From Dendrophyllia cribrosa (taxonomy: Eukaryota > Cnidaria > Anthozoa > Scleractinia > Dendrophylliidae), in NCBI GenBank assembly GCA_024195265.1, contig JAJLRJ010000002.1, forward strand, positions 14,736,254-14,800,253: DNA of 64,000 bases. Direction: 5' to 3'. The notes under the pieces are model-generated. The model made no database searches. It saw only the letters and a list, made by a program, of their open reading frames with translations, and was not told the origin of the DNA. This document shows positions 47,001-59,706 of this stretch, piece by piece. The position numbers and the translations under genes were made by a program. How positions within the stretch are numbered: the first letter of the stretch is position 1; every line of letters starts with the position of its first letter.

Positions 47001-49465
47001 TTTCAGACCCGATACAAGCTTTTAGCCAGCAGGGCGTCCAGGTGTCCTGTAGATGCCCACTTTTTGAAGAAATTCATGAAAATTGCACCTATTCCTTTAA
47101 AAATTTATGATGGGGAATATCTTCAGGATGCCCACTTTTTAATTTCTGGCTAAAAGCCTGGCCTGACATCTTCTTCAGGTGACATAATGATTTTGTATGT
47201 ACATTACATTAATTCTCTTGCGTCTTTGAATGCACTGAATAATCTCTTCTAGCAGTTTCTACTTCATCAATCTTGTTCCAACAGTAATTATTGCCCATGG
47301 GCCGAGTTGACCAGTGATACAAAATACATTCACAAAGTTACTAAATTCAACTCAGCAGTGGGACACATTTGACACATGCCTTTTAACATGTAGGCTAAAT
47401 GTGTCAAACATGTTAGAATTTTAGGTAGGTTAATTATGTATCCAGTCAATACTTGATCGCAGTTGACTGAGAAATACATATGTATGGCTCAATAGAGCCA
47501 ACACTTTAAATCTCTATAATGTGCAGCAACCAGGACCACCACTACTCACCTTGGTTGGAAAGAGACAACGTGGAGCCAAGTTTTTGCCTTACATGTAGAA
47601 AGCAAGTTAATGTGAAAGCTAGTGCCATACCATGCCACCATGGCAAACTGCACTGAAATTAGCGAGGTTGGAGAGAGACAATGTTGAGCAAGAAGTTTTT
47701 GTTTAACATGTAGAAAGCAAGTTAATTCGAAAGCTAGTGCTATACCATGCCACCATGGCAAGCTGCACTGAAATTAGCGAGGTTGGAGAGAGACAATGTT
47801 GAGCAAAGTTTTTGTCTTTCATGTAGAAAGCAAGTTAATGTGAAAGCTAGTGCTGTAACATGGTGAACTACTCTGAAGTTAGCATGTTGGACTTTTATTT
47901 GGTAGTTTGAAACAATTTGGCTTGTTCAGTCTGTTGGATTGAGCAAGGACTTTGTATTTATTTTTATCCAATTGTTGCTCATGTTTCTTTTTCTCTTGGG
48001 TTTCCTGACAGGTTTGCCTGCACGGTGTGTAAACATTGTCCTGTGTTTGATACTGTGGCGGTATTGAGCATCCACAGGCAAGGCAAGAAACATTTAGCAA
48101 GTAAGTTCATAAAGATTGAAAGCAAAAGAACATGGATTAGAAAGATTGTATTGCCATTTAAGTCGGCAGTGTGCAAAATCAACTCTTAAACACGAAGACG
48201 CGCTGTAAAAGGAATAGCTCTGCCCCTGTTTCAGCTCGAGTGAGCTAATTTTCATTGTTTTTATTCTGAAATTAGCGCCATAAAAGTTCGAAATTCTCAA
48301 AGGAATTCCAAGGATGCAAACCTCAACAAATTCTTCCATTGTGTTGAAAATGTTATGGGGTTTGCCAAAAGCGACTGGTACAAACAAAGGCAAGTAAACC
48401 ACAGAGACAGATTGCTCAAAAGCTGTCTTTATTTTCTACAGATTTTCACAGAGGTTCGTTTGCGACGGCGGTTGATTGACAAATGATCCTGACGTACCTA
48501 AGGTACTTTCTTTTTATAGCGCGTCTTCGTGTTTAAACACAAGGAAACTCGTTGTGAAAAGTTACCTTGGCACGAGTTTCCCTACATGTAGTATAACTAT
48601 AAGGCAGCGAGAAGTAAACTTTACATTTATAGTACCACTTACATACAGACACAGCAACTTTTTCGAAATTCTTCAACCTACTTGTGAAAAGTCATGGGAA
48701 TTACAAAAAAGTACGGGGAAAGAGGGTCCACTTCTACATTAATTCCCTTTGCCAACGATGTACGGTAATATTAAAGGTGCTTACTTTGTTTCTCTTCAAT
48801 TACTAGATGCTAAGATAAGACTAGTGAAGTTGAAAGAAGATGCTGAATTGAGGCAAAAGAGAGAGCATCTGAAATACATGGAGACAATTGGAGATGATTT
48901 AAACGAAGGAGAAGCCCCGTTACTGACAATCACGCAACGGCAGACAGAGCGTGCCCTTCAAGGCTCAACAGAGTTGATTAAGCAGTGTACAGAGAAGGAA
49001 AGAAAACCAAACAATTTGCCCTTTTTCCAGTCACGAAAACCTATCAACTTAAACCTTACTGATATCAAAACAAGCGATGTGAACAGGACAGAATCAGGTG
49101 GAACCTTGGCAAATTCAGGGGAAGGAAAACCAAATCAGCCTTTCTTCAAATCTAACAAACCTTCTAACGTAAGGGAAACTAAAGCAAAAATAACAGGATC
49201 AAGTGAAACGTCTATAAATTCAGACGACTCAACAAACATTGCGAGTCATTCTCACACAGACCCAACAAGCTCCAATAAACTTGTAAAACTTCACAGTGGT
49301 TCAAGTGACCAGCAGAAAGAGCTAAGTGCCAGTGAAAAAGCCAGGAGGGAACATTTTTCTCGCCTGCGACAAGCAGGATGGATCATAGGTTTGGATGGGA
49401 AATGGTACAAGGACGAGAATGCAGAGTTCGATTCCGATGAAGATGAACCACCTCCACCACCATGA
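44034..49465 (+). CDS. SCNM1: sodium channel modifier 1 homologue, minor-spliceosome protein (4 exons, 289 aa)
   Basis: Exons are 44034-44084, 44259-44329, 48012-48100 and 48807-49465. Phases 0, 2 and 1 fit and join to 870 nt. The N-terminus MSFKRVGDNPTALRIQKKQR and LLLEDIPDDEAKLLKNGRFA match vertebrate SCNM1. A matrin/U1-type C2H2 zinc finger follows, FACTVCKHCP...IHRQGKKH (C-x2-C, H-x5-H). Next come EAPLLTITQRQTERALQGS, then a long polar linker that makes the protein longer than the human form of about 230 residues. The C-terminal hallmark is SRLRQAGWIIGLDGKWYKDE and EFDSDEDEPPPPP. The family acts in the nucleus in splicing of U12-type introns. All three introns here have ordinary GT donors. 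Intron 2 (3.7 kb) is filled with nested repeats. The gene is convergent with RSPH14. Confidence 0.92.
44379..45697. mobile_element. TA-flanked TIR element in SCNM1 intron 2 (pogo/mariner-like ends)
   Basis: TACCGTCAAACCTGTGTATA at 44379 and the inverse TATATACAGATTTGACTGTA ending at 45697. The word CTGTATATA(A/G)CGGTCACC recurs about eight times inside. No transposase frame is seen. It hosts a second element at 44411-44885. Confidence 0.75.
44411..44885. mobile_element. TIR element with reiterated GCGGTGTTGCGGTG words, nested
   Basis: AGAGGGGGACATTGGGG at 44411 and the inverse CCAATGTCCCCCTCT ending at 44885. TGCGGTGTTGCGGTG or shorter forms recur at least eight times. It lies wholly inside the element at 44379-45697. 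Confidence 0.75.
46395..46474 (+). repeat. minisatellite, 20-bp unit x 4
   Basis: Four copies of TGTGGGCCACCTGTGGCTTG with one or two changes each, in SCNM1 intron 2. Confidence 0.9.
47554..47886 (+). repeat. tandem repeat, about 115-bp unit x 3
   Basis: Each unit starts TTGG(A/T).AGAGACAA and holds CATGTAGAAAGCAAGTTAAT and GAAAGCTAGTGC. Unit starts are 47554, 47668 and 47783. The array is in SCNM1 intron 2, close to exon 3. Confidence 0.9.
48186..48536. mobile_element. TTAA-flanked TIR element in SCNM1 intron 3
   Basis: TTAA at 48186-48189 and 48533-48536. The ends are ACACGAAGACGCGCT and its exact inverse AGCGCGTCTTCGTGT. Non-coding. It fills most of the intron before the last exon. Confidence 0.8.
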
Positions 49466-50176
49466 CTACTGATGTCTGAGACAAATTTTACTAAGCTAAA
49501 CAATATGAAATTCTAAAATTGTGTATAAAGGGAACCTGTTTCGTAGGCCGAGATGGAGTTGCAGACATAAGTTTTGGTCTGTGTTCAAATCTAGCATTCC
49601 TCAAATGACTTGTCGTATTTTAACTTGTTTACACATCAGTGTGATTTCTGTAACATTTGTCGCAAGTGCAAACTAGCGCCGATTTCTTTGCGATTCTTGT
49701 GCGACATTTGCTGCGATTTGCTTTGAATTTCCAAAAATCGCCGCCAAGTTGCATCAGTTTTCGAACATGCCCTGCGACATCGCGTGACAAATCGCACCTA
49801 AATCGCTGAAAGTTTAGTTTACTCACGTGATTTGAAGATGCAACTTGACAAAAAATGCATCGAAAAGTGCGACAATAGCTGTACAAACTACGAAATTAGT
49901 AACTCGATTTATTGAAACACTGCTTATTTATGATACAAAACGCTTTCGGTTGTTTAGTGAAGTAGTATTTACATGGAGCCAGTGAACAGACAGTATTTTT
50001 TCAGTTTACTATTAGGATGTCCAAAAGACTTGCTAAGACTGGTTTTCGATGCCTGAATACTGACCATGGTGTACATCTATCACAGAGAAAATATAATTTA
50101 CACTATTGCACAACGAAACTATATAATATAATACAGTTTTCCCATTATTTTAACAATTTTTCATTGCAGTTTCTGA

Positions 50177-53100
50177 TCATGGTTTCCAGGTGATAACTTG
50201 AACCGCAATCTGTGCTGCTTTCCTGACAGCTGGGCTGTCATGGTCGTGAATAAGCTTTGATACCTAAAATATAAGAATAAGATAATCTCAACGGCTGTTT
50301 ATTTGTCCAATAGACCACATCATAATTTTTCTTTTTTTTTTTTTTTAATTTCGACTCGGACAGATAAATCATCGATACAACTGGCGTGCGTTTTTCGAAA
50401 GTCCCGGAAACTTTTCGGGCCAGAAAAGTTATGTTATGGCCAAAACGTTCACCAACAAAGATTCGGTTTTTGTCGATTCTGAAAGCTAGGCCTGTTTGCG
50501 GGATGGTGACTAGAATAGATACCCCAAAATCAGGTTGGACCACCTCGGAAACCTTATTGAGACTTATATGACGGAGTAACTGGTTAGCTTTCAGTTGAGG
50601 TTGGGGTTAGCAGTTTATACAGTTAAATTTAGGCCTAAACAACCCGAGAAGCTAGGTGGTACTCTGGTACGGTAGGCTATGTACGCCTAACCCTAGCTGA
50701 GGTCGTTGGAGTATCCATTCTAGTCACGACCCTGATTGCGGGCTAAAAACTTTAACGCCATTCGTAGAAACTGAATTTTCGCGCACAAAAAGTTTTCGGG
50801 ACTTTCTTGACAAGAAACGCACGCATTTCATTACCGAGCTTAACATTTTGGGATATACTTCATGGTGGGTTTTAATTTATGCACATCAAAGAATCCGGCA
50901 CTTATTTAGGGCTAAAAACTCATTTTAAAATGGTTAGCTTTTATTTACTGTTATGGATATCACTACCCATAACAGTAAATAAAAGCTAACCATTTTAAAA
51001 TGAGTTTTTAGGATCCCTATATGATAGGATCCGTATATGGTGTGTTACCATGAAGTATTGAAGTATATACCAACATTTTCTATCTTTCTTTATTTATCGT
51101 CCCACGTGATGCTTTCGACATTGCTCATCCTAGCAGGACGCATGTTATGGTACAGTCTAAATGCTATAGCTTAGGAGGAGGTCGGACACCTTAATGAGAA
51201 TATATAACGGAGTAACTGGTTAGCTTTTAGTTGAGGTTGGGGTTAGCAGTTTATATAGTTAAATTTAGGCCTAAACAGCCCGAAAAACTAGGTGGTACCC
51301 TGATACGGTAGGCTATGTAAGCCTAAGCCTAGCTGAGGTCACAGGTTCAATCCTGAGTGGGGATTTTAGATTTTCTTTTTTACACTTAAAAATTTATTGA
51401 AAATAAAATTCTAAGTGTCGACATTACGTTATAATTCTCAATAAGGTGTCCGACCTCCTTTTGAGCTATTGCAGGTAGACTCTACCGCATGTTATACATG
51501 AACCTAATGGCCTCGCTCGCCAGGAGTCTGTTGGGGCCAGCGGAGGGTCATATACATGTTGGTTCCATTCCTGTTGGGAACTCGAATTTGTTTCTTTGTC
51601 TCACGCTTGTGGCATGATGAACATTCACATTTTTACCACAATTGCCGGTAATTTCTAGATATTGTGTTAAACAGATTTCCACCAATTTTCCGTGGTGTGC
51701 GCCTCGTGAGTCCACAACATTTTGACCACGTGATGACGTAAATCGTGGTAAATAAGAGTCCACACCACGGAAAACGAGTAGTACTGTAGCTCTTCCAGAC
51801 CTCTAATTTTATTGGCCCCGTAGTACTGTAGCTTCTATTGTGTTTAGGTCTAGGGCTATTGTTTGTGTTGTTTAACCTATTGTTTCGTTAACCAGTCACT
51901 GAGCTTGTTTGGAAAGGTACAGTCTCTCCCCGGAAAACCGGTGGAAATTTGCTAACTTTCTCATTGCTAATTTCTAGTTTAAGGAAACAAAATTTCAATT
52001 GTACAGGTTTTAAATAAAGAATCAATCGGAATGGTTATAAATATCTATCTATCTAAAATGCATGTAGTTTCAGTACATTACCTCGTTAACTGAAGCCAGT
52101 AACGTTGTTCTCCCAACTGGAGCTTCTGCAAGTGTTGTTATTGCCTGAATAAATAAAACACAAACAAGTTGTTATTACATTTTATTATAGTTGCGTTATC
52201 CGTCACACCTCAACTATCCTATTATAAAAGACCTTCACATCAAAATTAGGCCCGGTTCAAACGTCGAACTTCACATGTGCCGAATCTAATGCAAACGAGC
52301 AAGAACAATAGATTTTGCTCATTTACATTACATTCGGCACATGCGAAGTTCGACGTTTGAACAACGCAATGAGTATACGCAGACAACTTTCAACTAATTA
52401 ACAAACCAGTCACACGGCCTGAGCCCTTACCCCCCCCCCCCCTCCCGGAGGGGACTCCAAAGAAGTGACGGGGGCAGGAATCCATGCGGGGGTGATCGTC
52501 GTACCGTTCAGACACTCGTGATTCGGTTTCACTTAGGGTGTTTGAATTGCAAATGACCACTGATAGAATTATTCTGATAACTCTTAGGGAACAACATGTT
52601 AAGGGAAAACCTTGACATGTTTATTGTAAACATATTTCAGTGCTGATGCGAACACAGTATCAGTTGCTCCATGCTATGCACACGGAAACCCTGTTAAGCC
52701 ACTGTGAGCCGCTTGGCTGATGAAGACTTGGAACGATCTTAAGGTCCCCACTGAAGCTGACTACTGAAGTGTACGTACCTTAAGTGCGTTTAGTCTGACT
52801 TCACTTTCTGGGTCATTTAACAAATTCACCAGATTTGGAATCGCGTGTGCTTCATTTGCAGCATACTTTCCTTTGGTCGTTATCGTGATCCTAAAAAGTG
52901 AATAATCATTTTACAAATGTACTTCATAAGGCGCACTTTGATAAATATTAAAAACAATAAGCAAGTGCAATTTTTAACAGAATTTCCACAATTCCAAAAA
53001 TATCGGCGCATAAAAGTTACGTTACGTTTCGCCAATACAACGTCGTTCTCTGGGCTCTCTCTCTTTCTCTTCCTCCCTTGAGAAAAACCCTCTTTTTCGA

Positions 53101-56100
53101 AGGGAATAGAGAGGACCCTTGGAAAGAAGTTGTCGCTAAGGATTCCTAAGTTCTTTTTGTTTTTGTTTAAAATCAATCAAAAGTTCTCCTAGAGAAATAA
53201 TAATATAAAACACTTACTACATGTATATGGGTTCCAACTTACTGTCAGTATCCTGCATTAAGAAGTTCAAATGTTTTGGTCCCCTTTCTAACTCGTGAAT
53301 ATGCGAAGCGTTTAACGAGTTGTTGCATTTGGGTAGAAATTTCACTCGATCGCTCACCCATGCTCGATCGGCTGTAAACATTGAGCCCGCGATATATAAT
53401 GGTCACCTGCCTTACCCGTGGGGTCGGTGTTGGAGGGAGGGGAGGGTGGGGGGCGGTGGAGCAAAACACCTGGGGTCCGAAGGTGTGCTGTCACGAGTGG
53501 GCTCAAAGGAGCCTTTGATTTGAAAAAGGTTTCGTCAAATTACAAAACGGGGAGGGGTTCACTCCAATCGGGCACTCGTAAGTTGGGAATTTTGACTTAC
53601 GTCATAATGGCACCAGCAGCCTGAGCTCTCACATCAGCATTGTCATCTTTAAGCAGTGAAACTAACTCAGGCATTGCTCCAACATCTACCGCCTTGTCTT
53701 TACCATCCAATGGAAAACTGCAATCAGGTGAAACAGATTCTGCAGTCCAACCTATCATTTTGGACACATGTAGCTACGTTCTCAGATGGGCGACTTTTTG
53801 CGCCTACTTCAAAAAATGGTGGTAAGCTAGATTGATTAATTTGATTTTGCATTTACGGCACTTAGTTAAAAACCGCTCTAAATCAGTCATTAATTAATTA
53901 AACATACATTTGCACAAGCGACAGGGCCGTACTTGGAAAATATCGACCGAAAGTCTTGACACTAATCCAATTTGATGGTTTCTGCAGCAGCTCCTGAGCC
54001 CAAAATTCCACATACAGTATTTCAAGCTCTGTCGGCATTTTAATATTAACTCAAAACTACTGAACGAAGTACATGAACGTTATTTTCTACCTTAAGTCCA
54101 TGACATCTCTTGCAGCTTTTCCTCTGATTGTCGCCGTTTTGTGAGTAAGTAATTTTGTAAAACTCTCCATGGCTCCACTTTCTAGTGCTGACTGTGTTTC
54201 TATCGTCATACAGTGATGAAGGGTATCCAGGATCAACTCCTGTAAAGGCAAAACGCACTGAAAATGAACTGAGCACTTACAATTTGCACGACGACTTTTC
54301 TTTAACCTTTAATCGGGTACTCTTATAAAACAGTTAAAACTATACTAGGAGGTTTAAATACAAAGATAAAATAATATATAAAATTCGATTCTAAACTAAT
54401 TTACATTCACCATTCATCCAGTCTTAGGACGCTTCTCCAGAAGGGATCTTAAGTTCAAGTGACCTCAGTTTCTATGCACTGAAGAAAGGACAAAACCTAT
54501 GTGTAGATAATTCATATAAAAATGAAATAATGAAATCAGGGGTCTGACGTTCCATTGTTAAGAATTTATCTTTCATCCTGTGGGGGATGAGGGAGTTTTA
54601 GACCATAATTTTAGTGTCCCAAATTCAGATTGGCCAGAATTGGACCCTAAAAAAAATGTAAAACAGCCACCAATAGAAGAAAGAGGACTAAATGCTGTCC
54701 TAAAGGTCTCCATGGACAACAGTATCATGTACAGGACTTCGTCTATAAACTGCAAACAATTTGTACCTTAATTTCATCCTCCTCCTTTAAGAGTTTTCCA
54801 ACCAACACAGGAACAAGCTTAGCATCAACAACACCTTCAGTTCCAGGACTCATGTGTACGCATATTTCTATTGCTCTGTGTGCATTCCGTCTTGCCTGAT
54901 AAACATTGTCATCGAACTGGGTTTTACAAAATATGAGATAGATTATTTTTAGAGTTTTTTTACAAACCAACTAAAAAATAATATTAATATTTGGCTGACA
55001 ACTAGTCTGTCATTATCAAAAATAGCTTATAGAAAGTAACAAAACTGGTGTTATTACAAGAAAACAAACTTCTCTTTTCATTAATAGTTATCTGCATGTA
55101 TTAGCCACAATATTTATTATACATGTACAAGCATACACATGTATGTAAAATATAATTCAATACAAAAGAATGGTATATACACAGAGCTTTAGTGTTCCAT
55201 GACTTAACAAGCTACATTGTAGTCTTCAATGGATTTGTGGTTTAAACAGCATGGTACAGTATACACGTGTATAAATATAGTCAACTCCCACCTTGCAGTC
55301 ACACCTCGCTATAACAGATATTGGGTGTTATTTACAGACAGGAGTTGAAGTCCAGACAGATAACACTGCATGATTAATAACCCAGGTGCTATTACATGTA
55401 CATTTACATGTATGAACCTAAATCTCCCATGCATTATAGACACCAAATCCTTGTCTGTAGCAACAGTTCCATGTGCGTTCACAATTCACATAAAATGATA
55501 TATGTCCATAACCAAGAGCCTTCCCTCTCCCCAATCCTGGATGGGATGATAGACTATCACAGGGTTATGTACCTTCCTGAGCTTTTGTTACAATGTAAGT
55601 TTTCCCACATGTAAAACAAAAGAGTTCAAACCACTTACAGTATCTATAACACACTACATGTATAGCCACTTGGACACCACACCTCTATGTTGAGGTATAC
55701 AGTACTGTACCCTTGTGTTCTACCCTTACACTTAACACACACACTTAAGCCAATACAGTATTGTTAATATTAACCTACCAGTTCTGACAATGGAACAATG
55801 ATGTTGTGATCAAGAAATGCATCTCTTCCTACTGCATGACCTACAGTTGTGATGGTAGACAAAAACAGAAAACTCATGAAAGCAGTGACCAGCCAATGTT
55901 AAAATGTTTTGTAGTTTTGGGCAGGAAAACAGATTGAAGTCATAAGTATGCAGCTGAAGAGCTGGACACATTCTTTTTATTCAGTTAGTACAAACATACA
56001 TACATACATACATACATACATACATACATACATACATACATACATACATACATACATACATACATACATACATACATACATACATACATACATACATACA

Positions 56101-59100
56101 TACATACATACATACATACATACATACATACATACATACATACATACATAATCTTTATTTACCCACGGTTTCTCCATTCATACATAATGCTCTTCCTGAG
56201 AGCCGTGCCTATAAATTACCTAATTTATTAGAAAATACGAAATAAAATTGATAAGTTAACTAAGGTAATAAGAATGTAAAAACAAGGTCACTAAGTTAAT
56301 TTTATTTGTACTAAAAATTTCTTCTCCAAATGTATCATTTAATTACGTTTTTAAAAGCTGTAACGTTCGGCTGAGTTTTAGCATTACTGGGGAGGCTATT
56401 CCAAAGTACAGAGCCTCTATACTGATAGCTGTTTTTGCCAGCTTCGCTGTTTGGTCTAGGCACAAACAAATTTTCTGATGAATTTCTCAGGTTGTAAGAA
56501 TGGATAATGTTTGTATTTTCAAACAAATTTGTCAGGTAATTTGGAGTGCCTCCATTTAGCGTTTTATACATTAGTATTGCTAATTGTTTTGATCTTCTTT
56601 CTTCAAGATTATCCCAGACTAGTTCATCCAGTAATTCAGCCGAACGTTTATCATAATTGGAAAAGGTGATCACTCTAGCAGCTCTGTTTTGGAGACTTTG
56701 GAGTGTATCAGACAATCTCTTTCCACATGTTCCCCAAATTGCACTACAATAATCAAAATATGGCAGCACAAGGGAATTATACATTGTAGTCAGTGTTTCA
56801 TTTGGAACGAGATGCCTCACTCTTTTCAGCGCGCCAATTCCTCCCGAAACCTTTTTACTAATTTTGTCTATATGTTATATTGGTTTGAGTCCAGACTATG
56901 CATAAAGGACATGTTCATGTACATGATTAAGCACATGTAGCAAATATTTAATCGAATGTAGGTGGCAAAACTACTGGCTGCCGGGACATTTTGACAGGGC
57001 TGAGTGACTTATTTATCAACAACTTCCAATAATGTCCTTCAATAATATAATGGGTTTCACAAAAGTGTTATAATAAAAATTATATTTTATAACAGATGCC
57101 ACTGAAAATCTGGCAAAAGTCCATATACATGTATGTTTATGTATGCAGACACCATCAGTGACGCAATAACAGCTACAGTAGCTTACAATTGGCTGATAAA
57201 GCTTAACAGTACAGGCCACAAATACATTTACCTGTCTGCCATATAGCATCCCCCATTCCACCCCACATTTTACTGTACCTGCAATAATACTGAGCACTTC
57301 AGTTGCTTTGTGCCTAACTGTAGCATCAGGATCTTTGAGCAGGGACTTTAAACTTGCACCAACACCTGCAAAAAATATAAAATAATGAAACATTAAAATT
57401 ACAGCAACAGTTCATACTGATAGTCCACATAATTTCTATCCGCACCTTTTCAGTTTATGAACTCAAATACAAAATTTCAAAACAAAAGGCCCTTGTCACT
57501 TCAAGTTCTCATACTCGGACAATTTACCACACTATACATGTACATACATGTATACTTAAGTCAGGACTAAAATTTACCACAGCAAAGACAAGGGTTACAG
57601 CTGTATCTTCAAATCTACAGCTTGGTAAAAAGTCATAAATGTACAATGAGAATTTTAAGTCATGATACAATTTGTACTTACAGTTTTTAGGGCTTTGCAT
57701 GCTACAAGTCAATCATGACTTGCATGCCATGCGATTCGCATAGCGTGTTACATGACTCACACCTCACAAGAGGGTGTTAACTTAGTACTTTTGAGCATTA
57801 CTGTACCTCGTAGTCTGAAGAAATATTTACATGCTTTACAGTGTATTAATTGTGCAAATATTATTTATTTGTATTTTATAATTACATAAATTTTTTATAT
57901 TGATTTTGAAGTTTTATTTTTTATCTGTTTCTTATATACTGTATTGGATTTCTCATAAGACAAACTATATTACTATAATATTATTACCATTTGTACTCAC
58001 CAACTCGCAGTCCTTCAGATATACATTCTGGATTGTGCATCACATCACAAAGGGACATCAGTGCTCTTTGTCGTGTTAAAAGGTCTGAACTGTTCAGCTC
58101 GCGATTCTACAATAAGTATAAACAGAATTAAATTACAGTAAATGACACAAGAAAAGACCATTTGCACTCAGTGATGTCAACATTGCGGAATGGTGTTCAG
58201 GCAACAGCCATTAATGAGAACTGTCATAATTTTAAACTCATACACAATGCAACACCTGTTACATGGATTATGCTGAAGATCTTCAGCCTGGGTTTCAAAA
58301 GGCTGAGGTGTACTTTTAAAATAACAGTCTTTGGCATATACCTGATAAAAAAAAATTATGTGTTCATTTATTGATTCCTTCTGTTGCTAGGTTTCATACA
58401 ACTAATAAATGCTGCTGACTGTAGATTTTGAAAGCCTTTGGTGTATCTTTGGCATGCAATTCACGCAGAGTGCAGACCGGATATAATGGCCCATTGTACT
58501 TTTAACTTCAATTTATTCCAAATGTAACTTGGTTTGTAGATCAAAGCAGCATGTGACTCAAAACTTATACATGTAGTGACATAGTAACCCATACTAATTT
58601 CGTAAACAATTAAACATTTGGCATAATATTTACTTTATACTACATATGTATAAAGGTGGGTGACTGAGCAGGGTGAATTCCATGAAGGTAAACAGTTGAA
58701 GATCTCTTCAATTGCCATGGATTTTAAAAACACATGATGACTGTACATGTACATGTAAGGTGTGTGGCAAAATCTGGGATACATGTAAGTACACAATTTT
58801 TATCCGTGCATTTAATAACGTGTCCTAAATCAACAAAATGGCAAAATAATCAAAAGAAGGAACAATCATCCTTGTAGATGTATTGAATTATTGTGATCTG
58901 CACCCTAAAAATAATAAACTTACTACAGTAGTAATTTTAGCTTAATTAAACAAGCGCCAAGACTATACATGTCTGTAGTGCCATATAGCTAAGGCTGTGT
59001 TCACACTTGGTGCCCGAGGACTTGTGCCTGGGTACCGGCAGAAAATGGTGCTGCGTTGAGACACTGGGTACTCAAGATATCAACATGTTCACATTCTGAG

Positions 59101-59706
59101 TGTAATAAGGAATTGTGAGTACGAAAAGCAGTAGTTTGTGGGAGTAGTGCTTCGGAACTAAAGCAAAACGCGTGCACACTGGGAACCGGTACCCACTTTA
59201 GTGCCCGAGTACAAGGTCGAGACCTTGTACTCAGGCGTGGGTACTTGAAAAAATGGTGTGTTCACATTAGTGCCCAGCGATAATCGTACTCGGGGACCGT
59301 GCTCGGGCACCAAGTGTGAACATAGCCTAAGTCATACAAATGTATACATACATACAGCGTACATACATGTATACTTTATTTCAACTCGAAACTCGTATAT
59401 TATTAATAACTTCATGCATGTCATGAAAATTTGGGTCCATTTCTTCAGATCAAGTTTTTCAATAACTATCAGATATTACCTACGTGATAGTCAAAAGTTA
59501 TGCTTAAGTGTAACTTTCTTAGTTCGATAAAACGATAACATCAAACATAGACGAGCGCGCGACGAGATGTTGATTCGGAATCTAGAGAATTAAACTTATT
59601 TCAAAATACTCACTAATTTAGGAAGTGCCCGGTCTCCATACGCAAGCCTGGCTTTCGTTGGATCTATATTTGGAGGTAGCTTGACTGAAATTACAGTATG
59701 AGCCAT
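50177..59706 (-). CDS. RSPH14: radial spoke head 14 homologue (10 exons, 341 aa)
   Basis: An armadillo/HEAT-repeat protein of the ciliary radial spoke, formerly RTDR1. Exons: 59706-59614, 58106-58001, 57365-57279, 55840-55779, 54916-54767, 54239-54091, 53717-53601, 52890-52779, 52144-52082, 50263-50177. All phases fit and sum to 1026 nt, near the human length of about 348 residues. The start [20 protein letters not shown], then [20 protein letters not shown] and the final VITWKP match the vertebrate protein. Repeat units include [20 protein letters not shown] and [18 protein letters not shown]. Its presence implies motile cilia or flagella, as expected in larvae or sperm. Introns hold a LINE fragment, small TIR elements and microsatellites. 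Minus-strand AATAAA at 49908-49913 is a likely polyadenylation signal. Confidence 0.93.
50383..50825. mobile_element. nested TIR elements in the last RSPH14 intron
   Basis: GCGTGCGTTTTTCGAAAGTC near 50383 is inverted near 50800-50824 (GGGACTTTC...GAAACGCACGC). Inside, GACTAGAATAGATAC (50509) and the inverse GTATCCATTCTAGTC (ending 50725) bound a second insert. That insert contains a truncated copy of the tRNA-like element seen at 51154. Confidence 0.6.
50912..51011. repeat. perfect 45-bp inverted repeat with 10-bp loop
   Basis: Arms 50912-50956 and 50967-51011 are exact reverse complements. They start CTAAAAACTCATTTTAAAAT and end ACTGTTATGG. The transcript could form a long hairpin; it sits in the last RSPH14 intron. 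Confidence 0.9.
51154..51481 (+). mobile_element. TIR element with tRNA-promoter-like interior (copy 2)
   Basis: AGTCTA...TAGACT termini, with arms containing AGGTCGGACACCTTAATGAG. A B-box-like GGTTCAATCC lies at 51344-51353, preceded by CTAGGTGGTACCCTGATACG. It matches the inverted copy at 11154-11475. Confidence 0.8.
52255..52362. mobile_element. short foldback/TIR element in an RSPH14 intron
   Basis: GTTCAAACGTCGAACTTC(AC)ATG and the inverse CATGCGAAGTTCGACGTTTG are arms of about 32 bp with CGGCACATG words, around a 45-bp centre. Confidence 0.75.
52432..52510. repeat. truncated poly-C/poly-G-type element end
   Basis: A C run, then CTCCCGGAGGGGACTCC and GTGACGGGGGCAGG, resembling the ends of the element at 19643-20048. 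Confidence 0.45.
55991..56872 (-). mobile_element. 3' part of a CR1/L2-like retrotransposon with CATA microsatellite tail
   Basis: A minus-strand frame encodes [63 protein letters not shown] and [11 protein letters not shown]. It is paralogous to the fragment at 30362-31133. [18 protein letters not shown] stretch continues upstream to about 56872. It is 5'-truncated and lacks the RT core. The 3' end meets a CATA run of about 160 bp (55991-56150). It lies in the intron between RSPH14 exons 3 and 4. Confidence 0.85.
58989..59331. mobile_element. TIR element in RSPH14 intron 1
   Basis: AGGCTGTGTTCACACTTGGT with GCCCGAG at the left and the inverse CACCAAGTGTGAACATAGCC at the right. The words GTGCCCGAGTAC, GGTACCC and GTTCACAT recur inside. 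A short palindrome GTACAAGGTCGAGACCTTGT lies near its centre. Confidence 0.75.

Noticed and set aside
55948..56177. ORFs on both strands made of HTYI or VCMY repeats
   Set aside because: They are pure translations of the CATA microsatellite.
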